Notes: generated by a model not told the origin, from the sequence alone. A stretch of DNA of 64,000 nt from an uncultured Clostridia bacterium (GCA_944364615.1 CALVWF010000002.1:186001-250000); one strand, 5' to 3'. Counted from the stretch's first letter, positions 7,876-17,104 are shown. Numbers and translations are program-made.

Positions 7876-9153
7876 TTACTTGACGGGTACAAGTTTTTCC
7901 ATTCCGCCGAGGTACTTTCTCAGTGCTTCGGGGATGGTTACGCTTCCGTCGGCGTTCTGGCATTGTTCGAGCAATGCGGGGAACACACGGCTTGTAGCGA
8001 GACCGCTTGCGTTAAGTGTGTGCATATATTGCAGTTTTTTGTCTGCCGTTCTGTAACGCATGTTGCCTCTACGCGCCTGATAGTCACGGGCGTTGCTTGC
8101 GCTGGAAACTTCCTTGTAGACATTCATACTGGGAATATATATCTCTATATCGTAGGTGCGCGCCATACTGTCGGAGCAGTCGCCTGCCGCAAGTTTTGAC
8201 AGTTGGTAGTGCAATCCCAGACCTTCCACAAGTCCGCACGCCATATTTACCATTTCTTCAAACGCCTTGTCGCTGCCTTCGGCGGTCGTGTACTGGAACA
8301 ACTCTACTTTGTTGAACTGGTGTCCGCGGATCATTCCTCTTTCTTCGGCGCGGTAACTGCCCGCTTCACGTCTGAAACATGCCGAGTAACCGAAAAATTT
8401 CTTGGGAAGTTGACTTTCTTCGAGTATTTCGTTGCGGTAAAGATTTACAAGTGCGGTTTCCGCCGTGGGTAACATAAACTTCTTGCCTTCGGCGTTGCTT
8501 ATCTGATAAACGTCGTCTTCGAATTTGGGAAACTGTCCCGCAGTCAGTCCGCATTCGTAATTGAGCATATATGGCGGCAACATAAACGTGTAACCGCTTT
8601 TGATGTGACTGTCTATAAAGTAGTTGAGCAATGCCCATTCGAGTCTTGCGCCCATTCCGGTGTATATCCAACTTCCGTTGCCGGCAAGTTTTGCGCCTCT
8701 CTCGTAATCGATAAGTCCCAGCGACTGACACAGTTCGATGTGAGATTTCGGTTCGAAGTCGAAGTGCGGCTTTTCACCGAACACTTTGATGGGGCGATTG
8801 TTTTCCTTGCCTCCTGCTTCCAGATCATCGTCGGGAAGGTTAGGCAGTCTGAGCATAAAGTCGTTTATCTGTGCGGAAACTTCTGCCAACTGTTTGTCCA
8901 ACTGCGCGATTTCGTCGCCCAGTTTTTTCATTTCGGCAATTGTGGCGGTTACGTCCTGTCCTTGCTTTTTCAACTGCGGTACAAGCGCGGAAACTTTGTT
9001 GCGTTGCGCTTTCATCGATTCGACGGTGGCAATTATTTGTTTGCGCTGTTCGTCCCATTGAAGTAACTGCGTAAAATCGATGTCCTTTTGCTTTTTGAGA
9101 TAGCGTTGGCGGATTGCTTCGCTGTCCTTGCGTATCAGATTGATGTCAATCAT
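7876..9153 (-). CDS. serS: Seryl-tRNA synthetase
   Basis: Class II synthetase of 425 residues charging tRNA-Ser. The N-terminal 100 residues form the long coiled-coil arm. Motif 2 appears as FRREAGS and motif 3 as LNASGLATSR with preceding SSASNARDYQARR. Length is typical. It is transcribed divergently from cysS. The leader is short and I see no T-box, so regulation by uncharged tRNA is not supported here. gaggt near 9165 may serve as RBS. Confidence 0.97.
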   Translation of the reverse strand: MIDINLIRKDSEAIRQRYLKKQKDIDFTQLLQWDEQRKQIIATVESMKAQRNKVSALVPQLKKQGQDVTATIAEMKKLGDEIAQLDKQLAEVSAQINDFMLRLPNLPDDDLEAGGKENNRPIKVFGEKPHFDFEPKSHIELCQSLGLIDYERGAKLAGNGSWIYTGMGARLEWALLNYFIDSHIKSGYTFMLPPYMLNYECGLTAGQFPKFEDDVYQISNAEGKKFMLPTAETALVNLYRNEILEESQLPKKFFGYSACFRREAGSYRAEERGMIRGHQFNKVELFQYTTAEGSDKAFEEMVNMACGLVEGLGLHYQLSKLAAGDCSDSMARTYDIEIYIPSMNVYKEVSSASNARDYQARRGNMRYRTADKKLQYMHTLNASGLATSRVFPALLEQCQNADGSVTIPEALRKYLGGMEKLVPVK

Positions 9154-9221
9154 AAATGAGGTACCTCTGCTTTTTTCGCTTAATATTCATATCAGGCAAT
9201 CTTTATTGTCTTTATGCTATG

Positions 9222-9250
9222 ATTTTACCACATAAGCGAAATATTTGCAA
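9222..9250 (-). promoter_or_regulatory. serS promoter
   Basis: On the minus strand TTGCAA, 17 bases, TAAAAT. The -10 region shares the string TGTGGTAAAAT with the cysS promoter facing the other way. Confidence 0.6.
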
Positions 9251-9269
9251 TAAATTATTGCGTTGTTGC

Positions 9270-9298
9270 TTGTTACCTTGCGCGTTTTGTGGTAAAAT
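9270..9298 (+). promoter_or_regulatory. cysS promoter
   Basis: TTGTTA, 17 bases, TAAAAT, ending 22 bases before the start codon. Confidence 0.65.
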
Positions 9299-9320
9299 TT
9301 AGTCAACGGAGAATATTTTT

Positions 9321-10712
9321 ATGCAATTAAAAGTTTACAACACTTTAACAAGGAAAAAAGAATTGTTTGTACCCGTTCATGAAGGCAAAGTGGGAATGTA
9401 TTCCTGCGGACCTACGGTGTACAAATATGCGCATATCGGCAATCTGCGTGCCTACATTTTTATGGACGAACTGCGCAGAGTGCTGGAATACGACGGCTAC
9501 AAGGTCAAGTCGGTAATGAATATTACGGATGTAGGACACCTTGTCTCCGACGGAGACGACGGCGAAGACAAAATGACCAAATCCGCCAAGGAAGAAGGTA
9601 AGACTCCGCTTGAAATTGCCGCTTTCTATACCGATTGTTTCATGAAGGACATCAAGGCTTTAAACATTTTAAAGCCCACGGTATGTCCCAAGGCTACCGA
9701 CAACATTCCCGAAATGATACAGATAGTAAAAGATCTGTTGGATCTCGGTTACGCCTACGAAACGGAAGACGGCATATATTTTTCGGTGGAGAAATTCCCG
9801 TCCTACGGCAAGTTGTCGGGAATAAATCTTGCCGAACAGCGTCACGGCGCAAGAGTGGAAGTCAACAGTTTCAAAAAACATCCCGTTGACTTTGCTTTGT
9901 GGAAAAAAGCAGATGCGAATCACATTCAGCAGTGGGACAGTCCGTGGGGCAAGGGTTACCCGGGTTGGCACATAGAATGTACCGCGATGAGCAAAAAGTA
10001 TCTGGGGGAAACCTTCGATATTCACACGGGCGGCGTGGACCACATTCCCATTCATCACGAAAATGAAATAGCGCAGGCCGAGTGTTGGCTGGGACACAAG
10101 GCGGTCAACTACTGGATGCACAGCGAATTTATGCTGATTGACGGCGGTAAGATGAGCAAATCTCTGGGAAACACCTACACGGTGGATGACCTCGTAAAGA
10201 AGGGGTACAGTCCGATGGATTTTCGCTATTTCTGCCTGAACGTGCATTACCGTCAGAAGATAAACTTTACATGGGAAGCAATGGACTCGGCTAAAAGCGC
10301 CTACACAAAACTGTGCGCTTTGCTGTTGCAGCACAAAGAGGGCAACGAACAAGCAGACGTCAAGCAGTTGGAAAACTACAAAGAACAGTTTGAACAGGCT
10401 GTAAACGACGATCTCAATGTGCCTTTGGCTATAGGAGTGCTGTGGACGATGTTGCGCAACAGTCCAAAGAGCAAGGCAGTATACGACATGGCGTTGACTT
10501 TCGACAAAATTTTCGCGCTGGATTTCGACAAGGTACAGCCTCAGCAAAAGCAGACGGAAGTGCCCGACGACGTGCGCAAACTCGTCGAATTGCGCAGTGA
10601 AGCACGCAAACAGAAAAACTGGGCGGAAAGCGACCGTCTCAGAGACGAGATTGCAAAACTTGGCTATTCGGTAAGAGATACCGCCAACGGTCCCGAAGTG
10701 GAAAAGAAGTAA
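9321..10712 (+). CDS. cysS: Cysteinyl-tRNA synthetase
   Basis: Class I synthetase of 463 residues. YSCGPTVY near residue 28 gives the first zinc Cys, AHIGNLRAY holds the HIGH-type motif, and KMSKS starts near residue 277. GWHIECTAM and the histidines of GGVDHIPIHHENE complete the zinc/active-site region. The length is normal. The RBS is cggaga. A strong terminator ends the unit, so it appears monocistronic. Confidence 0.97.
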   Translation: MQLKVYNTLTRKKELFVPVHEGKVGMYSCGPTVYKYAHIGNLRAYIFMDELRRVLEYDGYKVKSVMNITDVGHLVSDGDDGEDKMTKSAKEEGKTPLEIAAFYTDCFMKDIKALNILKPTVCPKATDNIPEMIQIVKDLLDLGYAYETEDGIYFSVEKFPSYGKLSGINLAEQRHGARVEVNSFKKHPVDFALWKKADANHIQQWDSPWGKGYPGWHIECTAMSKKYLGETFDIHTGGVDHIPIHHENEIAQAECWLGHKAVNYWMHSEFMLIDGGKMSKSLGNTYTVDDLVKKGYSPMDFRYFCLNVHYRQKINFTWEAMDSAKSAYTKLCALLLQHKEGNEQADVKQLENYKEQFEQAVNDDLNVPLAIGVLWTMLRNSPKSKAVYDMALTFDKIFALDFDKVQPQQKQTEVPDDVRKLVELRSEARKQKNWAESDRLRDEIAKLGYSVRDTANGPEVEKK

Positions 10713-10723
10713 TTTTTCAAGAT

Positions 10724-10761
10724 ACGACGTGTTCCCGTTACAAGGAACACGTCGTTTTTTT
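10724..10761 (+). terminator. Rho-independent terminator of cysS
   Basis: Perfect 12-bp stem acgacgtgttcc / ggaacacgtcgt followed by six T residues. Confidence 0.92.
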
Positions 10762-11092
10762 ATTTCGAACTAATTAACACAGTCTTGCCGTTGCGGACAT
10801 ATTTTACAACAAAGGCTTGCAACGGTTTTGGGCGTTTCTGTATTATAGGCATTCTGTACAGCGTTAAAAAATAAAATCGTGCTGAAAACAGTGCCACGTT
10901 GTATAAAAAACTGCAATTTCTACACGGTGACATTGACGATTTCATTTAAAAATTGCTGCGCCCGACAAAATTTTAAAATGCTCTTTGTCCTTTTGCCGAC
11001 AGTTGCACGACAGATTCACAATTGTTTTTTATGAGAAATCTCGTTGTGGTAAAAACGCCTTGCATTTCATAATATGTACAAGAGGTACATAA
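10762..11092. other. Intergenic stretch before yabP
   Basis: No gene is supported. Near 11068 catttcataatat weakly resembles a sporulation sigma-E -10 element, but no matching -35 is seen. aagagg before 11093 is the yabP RBS. Confidence 0.4.
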
Positions 11093-11350
11093 ATGGAAGG
11101 CGTAAAACATTCGTTAAAAGTTGAAGGCACCGTGTTGACCGTAACCGGCGTAACAAATATTGACGGAATAAGCGACAAAGAGGCTGTGCTCAGCATTGAA
11201 CAGCACAAAATTTTTGTCAGAGGCAAAGGCATTTCAGCCAAAAGACTGGATGTAGAACAGGGAGTGGCGGTACTTGCCTTTGAGCAATTAGACAGTATAT
11301 CCTACAACAATACGCAACCTCGGTGGAGTTTTAAGGGGATGTTCAAATAA
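11093..11350 (+). CDS. yabP: Sporulation protein YabP
   Basis: An 85-residue YabP/YqfC-family protein. The VTGVTNIDGISDKEAVLSIE core and the KRLDVEQGV segment match the family. In Bacillus, yabP is made in the mother cell under sigma-E and precedes yabQ and divIC, exactly as here. Family function is tied to sporulation, with biochemical role unknown. It overlaps yabQ by one base. Confidence 0.88.
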   Translation: MEGVKHSLKVEGTVLTVTGVTNIDGISDKEAVLSIEQHKIFVRGKGISAKRLDVEQGVAVLAFEQLDSISYNNTQPRWSFKGMFK

Positions 11351-11703
11351 TGGCGAATACTGCGGAACAACCTTTTGTATTTGCAATGTATCTGTTGTGG
11401 GGGATTATTTGCAGTTGTCTGTTCGGCGTGTGGGACAAGGTGTGCACGGGTAAAAAAATCAACAGATTGCTGTCGGTGGCGGTGGACCTGGTGTTGGGTA
11501 TTACAATTTCCGCGGCAACTTTTGTTCTGAATATATACTACAATTACGGTCAGTTCAGACTGTATTACGTTGTGGCGTTTGTTTTCGGGTGGTTTATTTA
11601 TCGCAAGTTTTTTAAAGCGTTGCTTGACAAAGTCGTTACTGCATTGTATAATTTATTTACTTTTAAAAAGGTAAATAAAGATGAACAAGATTTTTCAGAA
11701 TAA
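11350..11703 (+). CDS. yabQ: Spore cortex biosynthesis protein YabQ
   Basis: A 117-residue protein with about four hydrophobic segments (from residue 9) and a charged C-terminus. Size, topology and position between yabP and divIC match YabQ, a membrane protein needed for cortex formation in Bacillus. Direct sequence similarity is modest, so context carries weight. The end overlaps divIC by 23 bases. Confidence 0.82.
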   Translation: MANTAEQPFVFAMYLLWGIICSCLFGVWDKVCTGKKINRLLSVAVDLVLGITISAATFVLNIYYNYGQFRLYYVVAFVFGWFIYRKFFKALLDKVVTALYNLFTFKKVNKDEQDFSE

Positions 11704-11968
11704 AAGAACGGCTTTTTTAATAGTATGTCTTACTTTGGTGCTGGTATTGCTGGTGTGCGTGTTGGTCACGATGCTCATGCAATATTCCGCTCTTACCGCA
11801 CGGGCGGAAAACCTGTCTGCGCTTATTGACAAAGCAATGCAGGATACGGCGGATGCGGACAAGTTGTGGCAGTACATGCAGACGGACGAGTACGTTTACG
11901 AATGGGCACGCAACAACGGCAAATTGACGGAAGACCAGATAAACTGGGTAGTAAGTCAGCAAAACTGA
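11681..11968 (+). CDS. divIC: Septum formation initiator (DivIC/FtsB family)
   Basis: A 95-residue bitopic protein: a short cytoplasmic tail, one transmembrane segment (about 11-33), a heptad-like coiled coil (36-60), then the conserved DEYVYEWARNNGKLTEDQI region. It belongs to the FtsL-DivIB-DivIC divisome subcomplex that activates septal peptidoglycan synthesis. Its place after yabPQ is the Bacillus order. Confidence 0.88.
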   Translation: MNKIFQNKRTAFLIVCLTLVLVLLVCVLVTMLMQYSALTARAENLSALIDKAMQDTADADKLWQYMQTDEYVYEWARNNGKLTEDQINWVVSQQN

Positions 11969-11981
11969 ATTTGCAACTTGG

Positions 11982-12012
11982 CGGGTGACTTTCTGACGTT
12001 GCCCGTTTTTTT
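11982..12012 (+). terminator. Terminator after divIC
   Basis: Eight-base arms cgggtgac / gttgcccg with two G-T pairs and a run of seven T residues. Confidence 0.7.
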
Positions 12013-12033
12013 AATTTGTTTACGGGTGTTTTT

Positions 12034-12609
12034 ATGTACATTTCAATGTTGGCAATTGCCGTCGGATTGTCCGCCGACGCATTTGCGGTAACGTTGTCGG
12101 ACATGCTGCGCTACGGCAATCTTCCCCTTAAAAAGAAAATGCTGTTGCCTGTGTTTTTCGGAATGTTTCAGGGTATAATGCCCGTTATAGGATTTTTGGT
12201 GGGCGAATTGCTGGGCGAAGTTATTCAGCGCATCGACCATTGGGTAGCGTTCGCGTTGCTGGCTTTTCTGGGAATAAAGATGATTGTCGAAAGCATCAAA
12301 GAGACAAAACAGAAAGAGGAAGAAAAGCAGTGCGAGTGCCGGTTGAGTTGGGGCGAAATGATTACACAGTCTTTTGCCACAAGCATTGACGCAATGGCAG
12401 TGGGTATAACTTTGGCAATAGTTGTCAATCTTCCCATTTATGTTTCCGCTCCCGTTATTGCGGTCGTAACTTATTTGTTGTGCCTTTTAGGCGTGGGTAT
12501 AGCCTCCAAATTGGGCAAATTTCTGAAAAACAAAGCGGGAATAGTGGGAGGAGTCATCCTCGTTGCCATCGGAACAAAAATTCTGATTGAACATCTTATC
12601 GGAGCGTAA
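12034..12609 (+). CDS. mntP: Manganese efflux pump MntP
   Basis: A 191-residue membrane protein with two repeated halves. GLSADAFAVTLSD near residue 10 and SFATSIDAMAVGITLA near residue 115 are the duplicated acidic motifs of MntP (DUF204). The ATG at 12034 is preferred to an upstream TTG. Only about 65 bases separate it from divIC, and no yybP-ykoY manganese riboswitch is visible. It is directly followed by an acyltransferase gene. Confidence 0.92.
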   Translation: MYISMLAIAVGLSADAFAVTLSDMLRYGNLPLKKKMLLPVFFGMFQGIMPVIGFLVGELLGEVIQRIDHWVAFALLAFLGIKMIVESIKETKQKEEEKQCECRLSWGEMITQSFATSIDAMAVGITLAIVVNLPIYVSAPVIAVVTYLLCLLGVGIASKLGKFLKNKAGIVGGVILVAIGTKILIEHLIGA

Positions 12610-13782
12610 ATGAAAAAGAAAACGGCAAAGCCTACTCTGCCACAAAAGAGTCTGATTAAAATTGCGCTCGCCACTTACGGCAAGCGGTATTTTTCAAAGG
12701 AGATACATTTAATAGAAGAGGGCACATTACGTAAAATCCGACCTCCGTACATTTTGCTTGCAACGCATGCAAGTTTTGCTGATGTGGCAAGTATCGTCAA
12801 AATGCTCGCGCCCGATTATGCAGGATGTTTTATCGCCAGTGACACGCAGTTTGCGGGCAAGGGCTGGATATTGCGCCGTGTGGGAGTAATGCCCAAGAAA
12901 CAGTTTGCCGTGGACGCATCTCTTATCCGTGACATAAAATACGTGCTGGACAAAGGATATCCGTTGGTAATGTACCCCGAAGCAAAGTTGTCTGTCGTGG
13001 GTACCGCCAACATCATCAAACCTGCCGTTGCCAAACTCGCAAGACTGTTGCGTGTTCCGGTGGTAACCGTGCGTTTTGACGGAAGTTATCTTCATCATCC
13101 GAGATGGGCGAAATCCTCACGGTTTGTACCCGTCAAGGCAACCGTTAAAGTTGCCGTTACCGCGGAAGAGTGTCGCACCGTGTCGGTGGAGGAAATTCAC
13201 CGCCGTATAGTGGAAAACCTCAATTACGACGATTACGAATATCAACTGAACAACGACATTTCCGTAACTGCTGACGACCTTGCGGAGGGATTGCACACAA
13301 TATTGTATCAGTGTCCGAAGTGCGGAAGGCAGCACACGGTATATTCCGAGGGCAACAAACTGCTGTGTGACTGCGGTATGACCTGCACGATGGACGACAA
13401 AGGCAGGCTACACGGTCCCTTCGAAAAGGTCACCGATTGGTATAACTGGCAGCGGAGTAATCTTAAAAAGGAAATCGACGGCGGCAAATACTTTGTCAGC
13501 GTAAAATGCCGTGCCGAACAACAACACAACCGACATCGGTTCAGATCTGTGGGCGAAGCGGTATTTACGCACAGCGTCAAAGGCATAGAAGTTTCCTTTG
13601 ACAGCGGAAGAGAGGGATTGTTTTACCCCGTAACGCAGTTTTATACATTGTCTTTTAACAGCAAATACATCTATTTGCCCGACAAAACCGGAGTTTACCG
13701 TTTCCGTTTCGATGACGACAGGGGAATTACGGCAAAGATAAATTCCGCTGTGGAAATACTGGGCAATAAGGAGGAAATATGA
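12610..13782 (+). CDS. PlsC-type acyltransferase with C-terminal zinc ribbon
   Basis: HASFAD at residues 53-58 is an intact HX4D motif, and MYPEAKLS near residue 125 is the second acyltransferase motif. After about residue 235 a CPKC...CDCG arrangement suggests a zinc ribbon, followed by a beta-rich tail of about 100 residues. It probably acylates a lysophospholipid or related acceptor. The substrate is not evident. It begins at the mntP stop and shares an ATGA overlap with the next gene, so the three are likely co-translated. Confidence 0.8.
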   Translation: MKKKTAKPTLPQKSLIKIALATYGKRYFSKEIHLIEEGTLRKIRPPYILLATHASFADVASIVKMLAPDYAGCFIASDTQFAGKGWILRRVGVMPKKQFAVDASLIRDIKYVLDKGYPLVMYPEAKLSVVGTANIIKPAVAKLARLLRVPVVTVRFDGSYLHHPRWAKSSRFVPVKATVKVAVTAEECRTVSVEEIHRRIVENLNYDDYEYQLNNDISVTADDLAEGLHTILYQCPKCGRQHTVYSEGNKLLCDCGMTCTMDDKGRLHGPFEKVTDWYNWQRSNLKKEIDGGKYFVSVKCRAEQQHNRHRFRSVGEAVFTHSVKGIEVSFDSGREGLFYPVTQFYTLSFNSKYIYLPDKTGVYRFRFDDDRGITAKINSAVEILGNKEEI

Positions 13783-14294
13783 ACAGAAACGCTACCAAGA
13801 TCAGCGCAATAATACATCTTGTCGTGTTGTGTAGCGAATGTGTATTGTCACTCATCTGCTGTATTGTAGCAGGCAACATATGGCTCACAACAATAGCCCA
13901 CGACATGACCATGCGGCAGGGCGTTGTGACGGTAAGTTATGTTTTGCCGATAATTTTTTTGCTGTCGCTTTATCTCATTTTCCGTCAGGGAAAGATTTAC
14001 AAAATAGCAAGCAGACCGATGAAAGAATTTACTTCCAGAAAAATTTACCGTTTGTTGCACCTGATATTTACGTTATTGCTGTGTGCGGCGTTGGCGGTTT
14101 GCATTTTTGCGGTCTTTTCCGACAAAGGAATGGGACACGCGGCCGATATGCTTGCAAAATATGCAATAGTGTGCATGGCAATACATGTTCTGTGCCTTCT
14201 GACAATGGGACTCGATTCATTGAAAGCAAAATCGCGTTACCGTGAGTTGTCGGAAACGGCAAAATCAGAGGCAGATTTCGTAAAGGCAAAATAA
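13779..14294 (+). CDS. Unknown four-helix membrane protein
   Basis: Not recognised. The 171-residue protein has four hydrophobic segments (about residues 9-32, 48-68, 90-112, 125-145) joined by basic loops and a charged C-terminal tail. aaggagg precedes the ATG, which overlaps the stop of the acyltransferase gene. Coupling to that gene hints at a lipid or envelope role, but this is inference only. Confidence 0.7.
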   Translation: MNRNATKISAIIHLVVLCSECVLSLICCIVAGNIWLTTIAHDMTMRQGVVTVSYVLPIIFLLSLYLIFRQGKIYKIASRPMKEFTSRKIYRLLHLIFTLLLCAALAVCIFAVFSDKGMGHAADMLAKYAIVCMAIHVLCLLTMGLDSLKAKSRYRELSETAKSEADFVKAK

Positions 14295-14400
14295 ATCTGC
14301 CTGCGCTTGTTGCCGACAGGGAGTTTATAAGTTTTTTAGCGGTAAGTCGTAGGAAACGTACTGCGTCGAAACATCGCCAACGTAAATAATTATTTAAAAA

Positions 14401-14446
14401 ACAGCCTTGCACGGATAATTTTGTTATCCGTGCAAGGCTGTTTTTT
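14401..14446. terminator. Strong bidirectional terminator
   Basis: An 18-bp perfect stem around a ttttg loop, T6 on the right and a T run on the minus strand. It can end both the rightward membrane-protein operon and the leftward lysR gene. Confidence 0.93.
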
Positions 14447-14548
14447 GGTTGAGTAAAAAGGAGCAACTTGTATTAAAAGTGTTGTGTTGTGCGTCGGGAC
14501 GGTTACGCCCTTTGTCGTTGTAGGGCGCCGTCACTTTTAACGGTTGAT

Positions 14549-15472
14549 TTACTGGTTGTAAATATCGTTTTCGTGAGGTTGTTTCTGAGTCTGTTCAAGA
14601 TAAAGCCGTGTGATGTCGTTCAGTATTTCCATTGAATCGAAACTCTTCGGGTATATGATGTTTATTTCTCTTATCATACTGAGGTTTGCAATGGGTACGG
14701 CTTTCAGTTTGCCTTTGGCAATATCGCTTGTCAGCAGACTTTTTGCAAGAATGGATACGCCGAATCCGTGTTTGACAAGTCCTTTAATGGTATTGACCGA
14801 ATCGATTTCCATCAGAATGTTGAAATTGTCAATGCTTTCGTTGTTGCTTTTCAGATGTGACTCGAACAGTTGTCTCGTTCCCGAAGTGGAGGGGCGCAGA
14901 ATAAGATTTTCTTTTTTGAGTTCGTCAAGCGTAACTATACTTTTTTTCGCAAAGGGGTGCTTGTTCGATACCACCAACATAAGGTTGTCGGTTGCAAGCA
15001 ACACCGAATTGAACCCCGGATTTTGCATTCTTCCGTCGATAATTGCAAAGTCAATCATATAGTTTTTTAACTTACTATAAAGATTTGTTATCGTGTCAGA
15101 AATTAAAGTTATATTTGTTCCCTTTTTCTCGGCGCACAAAGTGGCAAGAATTTCCGCTATCATACCCATTTCGGCAGACTGTGTGACGCCTATCGTAAAG
15201 TGCTTTACGCGCTTTTTGCTGTCTTTCAGATCTTCCACCAATGCTTGATACAATGCGTCGGCGCGCTTTGCAAATTTGACGATTAACTTGCCGTCTTCGG
15301 TAATTTTAAGTCCGCTGTCCGTTCTGTTGAAGATTTTAGTGCTGAATTCCTGTTCAAGAGCCTTGATGTGCTGAGATACTGCCGGTTGCGTAAGGTTTAG
15401 TTTTTCTGCCGCCTGCGTGATATTTTTCGTTTCGGATACGGCAAGCAAAGTATAAAGTTTCTGATTGAGCAT
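14549..15472 (-). CDS. LysR-family transcriptional regulator
   Basis: A 307-residue LysR regulator. The N-terminal helix-turn-helix includes NITQAAEKLNLTQPAVSQHI, and an effector-binding domain follows from about residue 90. The ATG at 15472 is chosen because ggggag precedes it. It is divergent from a CPA2 antiporter gene. A T-N11-A box lies 35 bases upstream of its own start and recurs before the second antiporter, so it probably controls itself and both antiporters. The effector is unknown. Confidence 0.92.
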   Translation of the reverse strand: MLNQKLYTLLAVSETKNITQAAEKLNLTQPAVSQHIKALEQEFSTKIFNRTDSGLKITEDGKLIVKFAKRADALYQALVEDLKDSKKRVKHFTIGVTQSAEMGMIAEILATLCAEKKGTNITLISDTITNLYSKLKNYMIDFAIIDGRMQNPGFNSVLLATDNLMLVVSNKHPFAKKSIVTLDELKKENLILRPSTSGTRQLFESHLKSNNESIDNFNILMEIDSVNTIKGLVKHGFGVSILAKSLLTSDIAKGKLKAVPIANLSMIREINIIYPKSFDSMEILNDITRLYLEQTQKQPHENDIYNQ

Positions 15473-15504
15473 TTTACATTTTCTCCCCTGAAAATAACGT
15501 ATGC

Positions 15505-15540
15505 TTATAATGATAGTGCAAAACATTATTTTACATTATG
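15505..15540. promoter_or_regulatory. LysR operator, copy 1 (ATAATG-N11-CATTAT)
   Basis: A T-N11-A dyad (15507-15529) with a further CATTATG at 15534-15540. The 36-base block matches 17460-17495 at 31 of 36 positions. It lies between lysR and the first antiporter and abuts the antiporter -35 element. Confidence 0.8.
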
Positions 15541-15558
15541 CGATTTCGTGTATATTAT
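15530..15558 (+). promoter_or_regulatory. Promoter of antiporter 1
   Basis: TTTACA, 17 bases, TATTAT. The -35 hexamer directly follows the operator dyad, as in LysR-activated promoters. Confidence 0.65.
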
Positions 15559-15618
15559 ATATCAAAAAAAAATACGTGTCAATGGGCAATTTAAATTTGT
15601 CCGTTAAGTTGGTGCAAA

Positions 15619-17079
15619 ATGAAACTTTATCAATTATATTCACAGTTCGACACTCCCACAGTTGTTTTGATTTCGCTTGCCGTTATTCTGGCAAGCGGTT
15701 TTCTGTTGACCAGAATTACCAAACTGTTACATCTCCCCAACGTCACCGGGTATATATTAGCCGGTATTCTTCTCGGTCCCGACCTGTTGGGAGCGGTATC
15801 CCCCGAAATCATTTCGGGAATGAGTTTTGTCAGCGACATTGCGCTGGCGTTCATTGCCTTCGGCGTAGGCAAGTTTTTCAAACTGGAACGGCTTAAAAAG
15901 ACCGGCTGGCGTGTAATAGTCATTACCTTGATGCAATCTGTCACAGCGGGAATCCTCGTTACACTTGCTGTTAAATGGATATTCGGGCTGTCGTGGTCAT
16001 TTTCCTTATTGTTGGGTGCCATTGCAACGGCTACCGCTCCCGCAAGTACAATGATGACAATCAATCAATATCATGAGCGCGGAGAGTTTGTGGACACTCT
16101 GTTGCAGGTAATCGCGCTGGACGATGTAATCTGTCTGCTGTTGTTCAGCGTTGTGGCTGCGGTGGTGGGAGCGGAAAACGGCGGAAATGCCCTATCCGTT
16201 ACAGATATAGTATTGCCTGTCGTCTACAACATCGGAGCAATCGCTTTGGGCGCAGTGTGCGGATTTGTGACTGGTCCTATGATGAAGCGCCGTAAAAAAG
16301 ACAACAAACTTATAATAGTAACGGCCGTACTGTTTGCAATTGCCGGTGTGTGCAGCGTATTTGGCGTATCGCCGTTGCTTTCCTGTATGGTGTACGGCGC
16401 AGTGTATATAAATTTCACCAAGGACAAGGAACTTTATCATCAGATCAACCATTTTACTCCGCCTATTATGACGATATTCTTTGTATTGTCGGGACTTAAT
16501 TTCGATCTGAAGTCATTTGCCTCAATAGGGCTGATAGGTCTGACCTATGTGATTGTAAGAATAATAGGCAAAATGGGCGGTGCATTCCTCGGTAATGTGA
16601 TAACACATCAGAGCAAAGAGATAAGAAATTACCTCGGATTCGCTCTTGTTCCTTCCGCAGGTGTCGCTATAGGTCTGGCGTTTTTGTCTCAGAGAATATT
16701 GCCTGAGGAAACGGGCAATCTGCTTATGACTATTATTCTCGCTTCGGCGGTAGTTTACGAGTTGATCGGGCCTGTGTGCGCGCGGTTTGCTCTGTTCCAT
16801 TCCGGATGTATAAAGCCCGCCACCGAACAGACAACGGAAAATGTAATCGTTGACTCTTCGCCCGTTGCGGACACCGTAAATTCAATTGAAACAGCAGTCG
16901 CTGCAACGGCAAACGCCGTGGCTGATGTCGAAATGGCAGGTGAAGCAGGTGGTACGTTTAGCGACAAAACGTCAGTGCCCAGTAATGTCAAACAGTCGGA
17001 CAGCAGTGGCGCCGATACCCGAACGGAAGGTTCGGCAGGCATTGTAACGTTGATTTACAAAAACAATTATAAAAAATAG
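15619..17079 (+). CDS. CPA2-family cation:proton antiporter, copy 1 (DD motif)
   Basis: A 486-residue Kef/NapA-type exchanger with about 12-13 membrane segments over residues 15-400. ATATAPAS near residue 136 is the unwound TM4 motif and ALDDV gives Asp168-Asp169, the ion-binding pair of electrogenic CPA2 exchangers. The last ~85 residues form an Ala/Thr/Ser-rich hydrophilic tail ending in a GIVTL...NNYKK element. It lacks KTN/TrkA nucleotide-binding domains. No strong Shine-Dalgarno sequence precedes the ATG. It probably exchanges Na+ or K+ for H+ under LysR control. Confidence 0.88.
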   Translation: MKLYQLYSQFDTPTVVLISLAVILASGFLLTRITKLLHLPNVTGYILAGILLGPDLLGAVSPEIISGMSFVSDIALAFIAFGVGKFFKLERLKKTGWRVIVITLMQSVTAGILVTLAVKWIFGLSWSFSLLLGAIATATAPASTMMTINQYHERGEFVDTLLQVIALDDVICLLLFSVVAAVVGAENGGNALSVTDIVLPVVYNIGAIALGAVCGFVTGPMMKRRKKDNKLIIVTAVLFAIAGVCSVFGVSPLLSCMVYGAVYINFTKDKELYHQINHFTPPIMTIFFVLSGLNFDLKSFASIGLIGLTYVIVRIIGKMGGAFLGNVITHQSKEIRNYLGFALVPSAGVAIGLAFLSQRILPEETGNLLMTIILASAVVYELIGPVCARFALFHSGCIKPATEQTTENVIVDSSPVADTVNSIETAVAATANAVADVEMAGEAGGTFSDKTSVPSNVKQSDSSGADTRTEGSAGIVTLIYKNNYKK

Positions 17080-17104
17080 CCCTTTAAAAACAGGCGGTCT
17101 GTAA

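Noticed and set aside
9154-9320. T-box leaders for serS or cysS
   Set aside because: The shared intergenic region is 167 bases with both promoters inside it; no AGGGUGGNACCGCG-type T-box word is present.
11969-12033. yybP-ykoY manganese riboswitch before mntP
   Set aside because: The gap is only about 65 bases and is largely a terminator; the conserved riboswitch core is absent.
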